From positions 1 to 41,509 of the IMG/VR virus record IMGVR_UViG_3300028364_000020: a DNA stretch of 41,509 nucleotides; one strand, 5' to 3'. This DNA is from a virus. The translations under genes were made by a program, and so were the position numbers. Shown piece after piece: positions 1-6,096 of the stretch (the stretch's first letter is position 1; every line of letters begins with the position of its first letter). Under the pieces are notes generated by a model, which saw only the letters and a program-made list of their open reading frames with translations, had not been told where the DNA came from and searched no databases.

Positions 1-873
1 TAACCATTCATCTTCGAAAATATGTATTAATTGAATCCCTAATTCTTCACATAAATTAGTTTTATTTAAATGATAATTTGTGTCAACTTTATTTTCAGAA
101 TGCCAATAAAGACCATTAAATTCAATCGCTACATTATGTGATGGGATATAAATATCTATTTGACTTGGTTTGATTACCGAGAAAGAAGAGGTTATTGTTT
201 CAATTCCGATACCAGTTAAAAATTCGTTTAGCTCAATTTCTAATTTAGAGATTGAACTACTACATTTATTACAACCATGTTTACTTATGTGGTCATAAGG
301 TAGTTGCTCAAAAATCCCATGTTTTTTGCAAATTATTTTAACTTTAGTTTGTGAATTAACATAATCAACCAATGAATAATCGTATAGGTCGCCATGAGCC
401 TCAATAGCATCAGAAATAAAATTTTCTTTTGTTTTATTAAATGTTTTCTTTCGTTTATCGATAGAACATTTATTACAACCTTTACCCCTTACATGACCAG
501 AAGGGATTTGTTCAAATATACCATGAACTGGACAGATTATTTTAATTTTAATATCTGAAGAAATATAATCGACTAATGAGTAATCGTATTTATCATTGTG
601 TTTCTTTTTGGCCTTATCTAAAAATACATCAGAACTTGATATTTTATTTATTAATTTAGATGGATTATTTTTTTTTAATGAATTATTAACACATTCTTTA
701 CAACTTTTTTTACCTCTAAGGTGCTCGGCTGGTGCTTGGTCAAAAAAACAAAGATGTTTATTACAAAATATTTTAATTTTAGTCTTAGAATCAACATAAT
801 CAATGTTTGAGTAATTATATTGATTATAAAATTTTAATTTAGCTTTATTAATAAATTTTTCTTGTTTTTCCAT
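1..873 (-). CDS. Zinc-ribbon-repeat/VSR-like homing endonuclease, 3' end cut by window
   Basis: 291 codons are visible, reading from ATG at 873 to the window edge. The N-terminal two thirds hold three repeats of about 60 residues, each with the pattern YDYS-x-V-x-Y, I-I-C-x-x-H-G-x-F-x-Q, H and a closing C-x-x-C, resembling DUF723-type zinc-binding repeats. A nuclease domain follows, with a D-I-Y-I-P strand, I-E-F-N-G-L-Y-W-H-S-E and, at the edge, H-I-F-E-D-E-W. This matches the VSR-like (EDxHD) endonucleases related to I-Bth0305I. The gene is a paralogue of the one at 34858-36540. It opposes the surrounding late genes, lies beside the tail tube gene and has its own promoter, as expected for a free-standing homing endonuclease. 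The family is clear; activity and target are unknown. Confidence 0.75.
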   Translation of the reverse strand, partial: MEKQEKFINKAKLKFYNQYNYSNIDYVDSKTKIKIFCNKHLCFFDQAPAEHLRGKKSCKECVNNSLKKNNPSKLINKISSSDVFLDKAKKKHNDKYDYSLVDYISSDIKIKIICPVHGIFEQIPSGHVRGKGCNKCSIDKRKKTFNKTKENFISDAIEAHGDLYDYSLVDYVNSQTKVKIICKKHGIFEQLPYDHISKHGCNKCSSSISKLEIELNEFLTGIGIETITSSFSVIKPSQIDIYIPSHNVAIEFNGLYWHSENKVDTNYHLNKTNLCEELGIQLIHIFEDEWL

Positions 874-891
874 CTTTTTTTTATTAGTAGA

Positions 892-899
892 TATTTATA
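892..899 (+). promoter_or_regulatory. TATTTATA motif upstream of tail tube gene
   Basis: This is one copy of a motif that recurs before structural and replication genes in this window. Here it is 62 bases from the ATG, farther than most copies, so this one is the least certain. Confidence 0.3.
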
Positions 900-923
900 A
901 TTAAATAACAATAGTTAGTTATG

Positions 924-953
924 CAAATGTACTAATAAATATTAAAAAAACAA
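924..953 (-). promoter_or_regulatory. Bacteroidetes-type promoter for the endonuclease gene
   Basis: On the minus strand, TTG (953-951), 19 bases, then TACATTTG (931-924) fit the Bacteroidetes consensus TTG-N19-TAnnTTTG. It lies about 50 bases upstream of the ATG at 873. Confidence 0.6.
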
Positions 954-961
954 AAAAAATT

Positions 962-1450
962 ATGGCTGATTTATTAATGAAAATGCCCCTTCCATACGAA
1001 CCTAAGAGAAAAAATCGTTGGATGATTACCTTCCCAGCAGACTTAGGAATTCAACAATGGTGGTTAGCTTCTGCATCAAGACCTTCAATCACACAAAATG
1101 AAGTTGAAATACCTTTCATCAATACATCTACATGGGTTATTGGTAGATTTAGTTGGGAAACAATTGACGTTACTTTCCGTGACCCAATTGGACCATCTGC
1201 AACTCAAGCGATTATGGAGTGGGTTCGTTTACATTCTGAGTCAATCACTGGTCGTCAAGGTTATGCTGCTGGTTATAAGAGACCAGTTGAACTTGAAATG
1301 CTTGACCCTACTGGTGTAGTTGTTGAAAAATGGTTATTAGATGGAACTATGCTTACAAATGTGGCATTTGGTGATTTATCGATGGATGATGATGGAATTG
1401 CTGAAATTGTAGCTACATTAAGATTCGATAGAGCAATTTTATTGTTTTAA
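962..1450 (+). CDS. gp19: Tail tube protein (T4 gp19-like)
   Basis: This 162-residue protein is about the size of T4 gp19 (163). It begins with a short leader and then N-R-W-M-I-T-F-P. The body has the features of the tube fold: the loop ending W-W-L-A-S-A-S-R-P, the strand W-E-T-I-D-V-T-F-R-D-P, a central helix with A-I-M-E-W-V-R-L-H, and a C-terminal strand ending in a hydrophobic tip. The product polymerises as hexameric rings to form the inner tube of the contractile tail. An elaborate double stem-loop directly downstream probably isolates this highly expressed gene. No sheath gene is visible in the window; in T4 it lies directly upstream of gene 19, so the endonuclease at 1-873 may sit between the two here. 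Confidence 0.85.
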   Translation: MADLLMKMPLPYEPKRKNRWMITFPADLGIQQWWLASASRPSITQNEVEIPFINTSTWVIGRFSWETIDVTFRDPIGPSATQAIMEWVRLHSESITGRQGYAAGYKRPVELEMLDPTGVVVEKWLLDGTMLTNVAFGDLSMDDDGIAEIVATLRFDRAILLF

Positions 1451-1470
1451 TTTATTAAAGGCTTGTAAAT

Positions 1471-1520
1471 ATTTCTTTAGTTTTTTGTTAAAAATAACAA
1501 ATATATTAAAGAAATTTTTA
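1471..1520 (+). terminator. Nested stem-loop terminator after tail tube gene
   Basis: An outer 9-bp stem (ATTTCTTTA at 1471-1479 with TAAAGAAAT at 1507-1515) encloses an inner 7-bp stem (TTTGTTA 1484-1490 with TAACAAA 1495-1501), followed by a T-rich run. This is a plausible rho-independent terminator. Confidence 0.55.
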
Positions 1521-1607
1521 TTTTATGGTATTTTTAAAGAATTCAAAACATTGGATTCAGTTAGACTACACAGAAGTCAAAAGCATGGTATAAAATTTAA
1601 GATTAAA

Positions 1608-1678
1608 TAAAAATGAGAAAAATAGATAAACAAATTAACATAATTAAATCAAATCTTTTATGTGAACAAAGGTATTTA
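1608..1678 (+). repeat. 71-bp direct repeat, copy 1 (shared leader)
   Basis: The repeat covers the last bases before the ATG and the first 22 codons. It matches 2270-2340 with a single silent difference (AAA versus AAG lysine codon). Beyond the repeat the two genes are unrelated. Confidence 0.9.
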
Positions 1679-2272
1679 GAGAGATTAGATAATTCAGATA
1701 ATTCAAGAATTAAACAATTATACTCAAGTTATTTAGATACATTTTATTCAAGTTCTCAAATTAAAGATATTGTTTATCATGGAACTAAAGCTAAGGAGTT
1801 TGATAGGGGTTATTTTAGGGTATCAGATGATGGTACTTTTGGGCCTGGGGTTTATTTTTTTAAAGAAAATAGTAATACTAACAACGGGAGTTTTGGTGAT
1901 ACCACAATTTTTGCTAAAATACTAACTAGAAAACCATTTGACGCAACTAATGGTGGTTGGGGAAAGTTAGCTGATGAATTAAGAAACCACCCCGAATACG
2001 TAGCTAGTGAACCTAACTATAGTTTAACTAGATTTATTAGTTCGTACTTAAGGAAAGGTGGTTACGATAGTATAATTGGTAATTATGCGGGTAATATTAT
2101 TTACACTATTATGTCTCAACATATGATTAGGGTGTTAGGTGATGATGATGATATTTCAGCATTTATTAAATACATTGAAGAAAATAGAGAGAATTTAGAT
2201 AACAAAGAAATAAAAATAGGGGTAGATGAATTATTTGAATCAAACCCAAAATTAAATAATTTAAAATTATAA
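1613..2272 (+). CDS. Predicted ADP-ribosyltransferase with virion-targeting-like leader
   Basis: 219 residues. Residues 1-18, MRKIDKQINIIKSNLLCE, are shared exactly with the next gene and end in L-C-E, which fits the (L/I)-x-E site used by T4-type prohead proteases. The body from about residue 52 reads I-V-Y-H-G-T, then F-G-P-G-V-Y-F-F, the His and Tyr motifs of H-Y-type ADP-ribosyltransferases (PARP/polyvalent-protein ART group). A late segment, G-Y-D-S-I-I-G through M-I-R-V-L-G, resembles the closing strands of that fold. The third catalytic residue cannot be assigned by eye. Known parallel: T4 packages the ADP-ribosyltransferase Alt and injects it to modify host RNA polymerase. By inference this could be an early host-takeover enzyme delivered from the capsid. 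The ART call is moderate; the delivery model is a hypothesis. Confidence 0.6.
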   Translation: MRKIDKQINIIKSNLLCEQRYLERLDNSDNSRIKQLYSSYLDTFYSSSQIKDIVYHGTKAKEFDRGYFRVSDDGTFGPGVYFFKENSNTNNGSFGDTTIFAKILTRKPFDATNGGWGKLADELRNHPEYVASEPNYSLTRFISSYLRKGGYDSIIGNYAGNIIYTIMSQHMIRVLGDDDDISAFIKYIEENRENLDNKEIKIGVDELFESNPKLNNLKL

Positions 2273-2340
2273 AAATGAGAAAAATAGATAAACAAATTAA
2301 CATAATTAAGTCAAATCTTTTATGTGAACAAAGGTATTTA
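2270..2340 (+). repeat. 71-bp direct repeat, copy 2 (shared leader)
   Basis: This is the second copy of the leader-coding repeat at 1608-1678, again placed exactly at a gene start. The placement suggests a leader module copied onto a different gene body. Confidence 0.9.
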
Positions 2341-2982
2341 ACAAATAAAGGTGTTATTAATGAATCTGATGAAGAGCAAATTCAGGAGTTATCACCAAAT
2401 CTTAGATTTAAAGCTAGTGAAAAAGCGAGAATTGAGGCTAGAAAAAGTGATAACGATTTAACTACTAATAAAAGACATAACCAAGATATGACTATAAGTT
2501 CGCAGATAAATCAAAGCATTATTCGTGAACTTGAAGGTATAGCAACACAAGTTCTATCTACAGTTGAAGTTGGTAAACAGACATGGGCTAAGACCCCAAG
2601 TGTTGGTATCAGTTTTATTAGTAATGAAAACGAAGAAAATAGTAGAGATAAAAGATATACTCTTAGTATAACAAAAGATGAAGTTAGTATTCTATATGAC
2701 CAAGGTATACGTTTCCCTGATAACTTACTTAGAAGACTTGAGCGTATTACCATTAAAATTCAAAATGATGAAATCCCAGACAACAAAACTAAATATAAGG
2801 TAAATGATGTTATCACTTGGGTTGGTGATGACCAATTTGATAGGGACGGAGATGTAAGGGCTAAGGCTGGAGATGTTGGTAGGGTTCTACGTGTAAGCGA
2901 TGATGAATTAACCGTTGAGTTTAATAAAAGAGGTTTTGAAATTAGACCTCACGAAGCAATAATTTATATCGCTAAAAAATAA
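2275..2982 (+). CDS. Unknown protein with the same leader and a C-terminal SH3-like domain
   Basis: 235 residues. The first 22 residues are identical to those of the upstream ADP-ribosyltransferase-like gene and include the L-C-E candidate cleavage site. Residues about 25-75 are charged and probably disordered. The centre, about 80-165, is an unrecognised alpha/beta region. The C-terminus, about 170-235, reads like a small SH3/KOW-type barrel: K-Y-K-V-N-D-V-I-T-W-V, G-D-V-G-R-V-L-R-V and L-T-V-E-F-N-K-R-G-F. The gene starts two bases after the upstream stop and ends at a strong terminator, so the two genes form one unit. I do not recognise a function. The shared leader implies a shared destination, possibly the phage head. 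Confidence 0.7.
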   Translation: MRKIDKQINIIKSNLLCEQRYLTNKGVINESDEEQIQELSPNLRFKASEKARIEARKSDNDLTTNKRHNQDMTISSQINQSIIRELEGIATQVLSTVEVGKQTWAKTPSVGISFISNENEENSRDKRYTLSITKDEVSILYDQGIRFPDNLLRRLERITIKIQNDEIPDNKTKYKVNDVITWVGDDQFDRDGDVRAKAGDVGRVLRVSDDELTVEFNKRGFEIRPHEAIIYIAKK

Positions 2983-2992
2983 AAAATAAAAG

Positions 2993-3014
2993 CCACCTAA
3001 CTAGGTGGTTTTTT
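2993..3014 (+). terminator. Rho-independent terminator
   Basis: CCACCT and AGGTGG pair around the tetraloop AACT and are followed by six T. It lies 11 bases after the stop of the 2275-2982 gene. Confidence 0.85.
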
Positions 3015-3047
3015 ATTGTGTTCTATTTACAAAAAATTTACTTTATA

Positions 3048-3057
3048 TATACTTATA
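3048..3057 (+). promoter_or_regulatory. Variant of the TATATTTATA motif (TATACTTATA)
   Basis: It sits between the terminator at 2993-3014 and the ATG at 3089, 31 bases upstream of the start. It is a one-base variant of the recurrent motif. Confidence 0.35.
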
Positions 3058-3088
3058 ATAAATAAAGTAAAATAAAAAAAGTTTTAAT

Positions 3089-4351
3089 ATGGCAACAAAT
3101 AAACCTAGTGTTATACCTACAAAAGAACAAATTAATGAGAGCTTGTCGGACCAAGATAGAAAAAGAGCTTATGAAACTGAAAAAGAGTTAGTTACTAACG
3201 AAATTTATGGTTCATCAAATTTAATCGACACACCATATAAGCATATGGATGCTGTAGAAAAAATGAAAGAAAGGACCATGAATCAACTAAACCAAATAAA
3301 GAATGGTGAAGAGGTTTTAGATGCGTCAAAAAGTGAACCAAAAACGGGTATGTCTTATAGTAAAGTCAGTTATGATAAGAACGAAGAACAAATCATTGCC
3401 AGAGATGAGCAAATAAGAAAAAACATAGAGCGAACAGAGAAATTCCAAAAGATAACTAACGAGGCTCAAACTAGACATATTAGAGAACAAGAAAATAAAA
3501 ATAAACTTAAAGAAGAACCTGTACGTATGGAAAATAATTTTAATAATGAAAATAAATATGAGCAACCTAAACCTAAGTCTAGTTCTGATGATTATATTTT
3601 TGAATTGAGTCAACCGAACTATAATGCACCTTTTGATGTAATTCCATTACCGTCTAAGGGTAAACAATATAGAAATAAAAAACCAAGCATTAAGTTGGCT
3701 TATATGACAACGGCTGATGAAAATATTCTTACTAGCCCAAACTTATTACAAAGTGGTGAGTTTTTAGAAATTTTAATAAATAGAAAGTTAATGGAACCTT
3801 ATTTAAGATATAAGGATTTATTAGTTGGTGATAGAAATGCCATTATGATTTGGTTGCGAGCAACTGGTTATGGTGAAATGTATCCAGTTACGATTTTAGA
3901 TGAGGATAACATACCATTTGATACTATAATAAACTTAAACGAATTAAAAACAAAAGAAGGGATTGTAGATGCTGATGAAGATGGTTTATATAGTTTTACT
4001 CTCCCATTAATGCAAGTTAACTTAAGATTTAAGCTTTTAACTTGTGGGGATATAGATGACTTAGATAAAATTTCAGAAAAAGATAGAGAAGCTGGTGTTA
4101 TCGTGGATAATTCTTCACTTTATAGACTTAAAAAAATGATTGTTGAAGTGAATGGTTCGACTAATCGAGAAAACATAGATGATTTAGTTAATTCAATTAG
4201 AATACCTGATGGTAAGGCATTAAATAAATACATTGACGATGTTGAATCAAATATTGATTTGAATATTAATATTCAGACTCCTGGGGGTGGGTCAGTGGCC
4301 ACATTTCTTCCCCTTAACTTCAACTTTTTTTGGCCTGACATCAAGTTATAA
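3089..4351 (+). CDS. gp26: Baseplate/tail chaperone (T4 gp26-like, T4_baseplate family)
   Basis: 420 residues. The N-terminal half (1-170) is charged, Lys/Glu/Asn-rich and probably coiled or disordered. From about 180 the sequence has the T4_baseplate family pattern: V-I-P-L-P-S-K-G-K-Q-Y, Y-M-T-T-A-D-E-N-I-L, then D-L-L-V-G-D-R-N-A-I-M-I-W-L-R-A-T-G-Y-G. T4 gp26 and its relatives act in baseplate-hub/tape-measure assembly, and the position two genes before the tape measure fits. The frame closes with a short, odd tail after a GGGGG run at 4283-4287, and a second overlapping frame continues. A +1 (or -2) ribosomal frameshift like the G/GT tail-chaperone system is likely. T4 gp26 is about half this length, so the N-terminal extension is notable. 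Confidence 0.7.
   Translation: MATNKPSVIPTKEQINESLSDQDRKRAYETEKELVTNEIYGSSNLIDTPYKHMDAVEKMKERTMNQLNQIKNGEEVLDASKSEPKTGMSYSKVSYDKNEEQIIARDEQIRKNIERTEKFQKITNEAQTRHIREQENKNKLKEEPVRMENNFNNENKYEQPKPKSSSDDYIFELSQPNYNAPFDVIPLPSKGKQYRNKKPSIKLAYMTTADENILTSPNLLQSGEFLEILINRKLMEPYLRYKDLLVGDRNAIMIWLRATGYGEMYPVTILDEDNIPFDTIINLNELKTKEGIVDADEDGLYSFTLPLMQVNLRFKLLTCGDIDDLDKISEKDREAGVIVDNSSLYRLKKMIVEVNGSTNRENIDDLVNSIRIPDGKALNKYIDDVESNIDLNINIQTPGGGSVATFLPLNFNFFWPDIKL
4283..4291 (+). promoter_or_regulatory. Candidate +1 (or -2) frameshift site
   Basis: The zero frame reads CCT GGG GGT GGG. If the tRNA on the first GGG slips one base forward within GGGGG, the next codon is GTG at 4287, the first codon of the open downstream frame. 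A seven-T run at 4325-4331 within the overlap is an alternative slip site. Confidence 0.45.
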
Positions 4352-4610
4352 AATACCCTTATTAGAAGAGATTTTTATTTGTACTCAATATTTAAAAGGT
4401 GTAACATATAATGATGTTTTATCAATGCCAGTTTATGAACGAAAATATTTTATTGGTTTATTGACTAAAGATGTAACAGCAAGAGAGGAGCAAGCTATAA
4501 AATTAAGAGAACAATCAGAAACAAAAAGCGGAAAAGGTAATAGAAACACTAGGGTTGGTGGCGACACATTAAAAAATAAAATGAATAACGGTGAAATACC
4601 ATTAATATAA
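4287..4610 (+). CDS. Frameshift extension of the tail chaperone (T4 gp51-like)
   Basis: An open frame of 107 codons overlaps the end of the gp26-like gene by 65 bases, in the +1 frame. Its conserved part begins L-L-E-E-I-F-I-C-T-Q-Y and runs G-V-T-Y-N-D-V-L-S-M-P-V-Y-E-R-K-Y-F-I-G-L-L. That pattern resembles the small T4 gp51-type/tail-chaperone extensions encoded just before tape-measure genes. The only early start is a GTG inside the G run. Expression as a fusion by frameshift is therefore more likely than independent translation, though the latter is not excluded. A terminator follows the stop. In well-studied siphophages the G/GT ratio matters for tail assembly, so this product may load or chaperone the tape measure. 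Confidence 0.6.
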   Translation: MGQWPHFFPLTSTFFGLTSSYKIPLLEEIFICTQYLKGVTYNDVLSMPVYERKYFIGLLTKDVTAREEQAIKLREQSETKSGKGNRNTRVGGDTLKNKMNNGEIPLI

Positions 4611-4611
4611 A

Positions 4612-4638
4612 AAATAACCTCTAATGAGGTTATTTTTA
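4612..4638 (+). terminator. Rho-independent terminator
   Basis: A 10-bp stem (AAATAACCTC at 4612-4621 with GAGGTTATTT at 4626-4635) and a TAAT loop are followed by T-rich sequence. It directly follows the chaperone stop. Confidence 0.85.
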
Positions 4639-4645
4639 TTTTAAC

Positions 4646-4655
4646 TATATTTATA
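4646..4655 (+). promoter_or_regulatory. TATATTTATA motif, putative phage promoter
   Basis: A perfect copy lies between a terminator and the ATG at 4672, 16 bases upstream of the start. The same terminator-motif-gene layout occurs at 34488. Confidence 0.5.
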
Positions 4656-4671
4656 GATAAAACACCATTAT

Positions 4672-6090
4672 ATGGGAAATAAAAAAATTAAAATAACTGA
4701 ATCACAATATAAAAGAATTCTAAATTTATTAGTAGAAGCACCTTTTAGTAATGTTGTGGGTAATATCGCAAAAGTGGATGATATTATTACTATTTCTCGT
4801 AAAAATAGTAAAAATAATTTTAAAGTTATTGATAATCTTTCGGGTCATATCACAATGGACAACATTGATAAAAACTCAGTTAATATTAATTTTAGATATT
4901 ATATGGTATCCACTTCACTTAATGGAGACAATTTATCATTAAAGAGAGCTAATAAAGTAAAAGATAAAGATAAATTAGAGAATCCAAGTAGTTGGGAAAC
5001 CACAACGATAAATGATATAGTTAGTATTCAAATATCTAGGGATGGTTCTGTAATAGATAATGTTGATGGATTAGGTGTTAGTAGTGAAATAAATAGTGAA
5101 GAAGTTATTGGTACTAAAATAGGTTATTTATTGGATAACCTTACAGAGGGTAAAGGAGTTAAAATAGTCATGAAGAACACCTTTGTTTTATTTTGTTGTA
5201 TTTCAAGAACTCAAAATATTTTTGGGTTAGAAATTTCAAAAAATAATTCGTTTCCTAAATTAAGTGAATGGGATAACTTTTCATTAACTATAAAAGGTAA
5301 TAGTGATGATGATGGTATTAGTTTGTTTGAACAAAATAAAGACATTTTCATTCCTTCCAACGATAATTCATCATTTACAATAAAGGTTAAAGCATTTAAA
5401 GGTACTGAGAATAAAACATTTAATTTAAGTGGAGTAGTTGAAGTGGGTGTAACTGGGTCGTGTGATAAAGAAGACGTAGAAAATGATAAAGATGCTGGAG
5501 ATGAAGAAGATTCATTATCAAAAGAAGAAGAAGAAGAAAAATTAACAAAAGATGGAAAAGAAATATATCAACAAATTTTATCCGACCCATTTATGAAAAA
5601 AGCATTTTATTCACAACCTACTTTTTGGCAAGCTTTTGTTGGTGAGTTAACGGGTAAAAAAGCACCAGGAAATGGAATCATAACTGCCTTGAATATGGTC
5701 AGTAGATATAGTGAAACTAAATTAACAGAAGTAATAGGTGATGGTTTTAATTTATCAAAGGGTTCTGAAATTATATTTACACCAACTAGACCAATTTCCA
5801 TTGATTATAAAAAGAATAATAGTAACGAAACACTTGAATTGAAAACAGACAAAGAAATAAAAGGTGCGATATCAAAAAACTCTGTTAATGGTTTAACTTT
5901 TTATGTTAACATAGATGATGATTATGAGTTAAGAGTGATTATTTTTGGTAAAACAGATTTAGAAAATAAGAAAAAATGTAAGATATCAATAGGTAAATTG
6001 GTTTATGACCAATTTACTAAATCTAGTAACGAAAAAGAAGAATCATTATTATTTTTGAAATCAAAAGGTTATACGGAACCAAAAAAATAA
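4672..6090 (+). CDS. Unknown tail-region protein with ITESQ leader and acidic linker
   Basis: 472 residues, not recognised. The N-terminus reads KIKITESQYKRILNLLVE and then A-P-F. The amphipathic helix ending L-V-E fits the (L/I)-x-E cleavage rule of T4-like prohead proteases, although the leader differs from that of the 1613 and 2275 genes. Residues about 25-265 look beta-rich. An extremely acidic linker at about 267-300 (D/E runs) separates them from a C-terminal region containing D-P-F-M-K-K-A-F-Y-S-Q-P-T-F-W-Q-A-F. The gene lies between the tail chaperones and the tape measure and ends six bases before the latter. It could be a virion-internal protein or a tail component; the sequence does not decide. 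Confidence 0.65.
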   Translation: MGNKKIKITESQYKRILNLLVEAPFSNVVGNIAKVDDIITISRKNSKNNFKVIDNLSGHITMDNIDKNSVNINFRYYMVSTSLNGDNLSLKRANKVKDKDKLENPSSWETTTINDIVSIQISRDGSVIDNVDGLGVSSEINSEEVIGTKIGYLLDNLTEGKGVKIVMKNTFVLFCCISRTQNIFGLEISKNNSFPKLSEWDNFSLTIKGNSDDDGISLFEQNKDIFIPSNDNSSFTIKVKAFKGTENKTFNLSGVVEVGVTGSCDKEDVENDKDAGDEEDSLSKEEEEEKLTKDGKEIYQQILSDPFMKKAFYSQPTFWQAFVGELTGKKAPGNGIITALNMVSRYSETKLTEVIGDGFNLSKGSEIIFTPTRPISIDYKKNNSNETLELKTDKEIKGAISKNSVNGLTFYVNIDDDYELRVIIFGKTDLENKKKCKISIGKLVYDQFTKSSNEKEESLLFLKSKGYTEPKK

Positions 6091-6096
6091 CTAACT

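Noticed and set aside
1525-1593. 22-codon ORF between the tail tube gene and the ADP-ribosyltransferase-like gene
   Set aside because: It starts right after the terminator and has no coupling or recognisable motif; such short frames are expected by chance in AT-rich DNA.
4646-4655. T4-type late promoter TATAAATA
   Set aside because: The T4 sequence occurs only on the opposite strand of the motif, pointing away from the genes; the motif is reported as a distinct candidate promoter.
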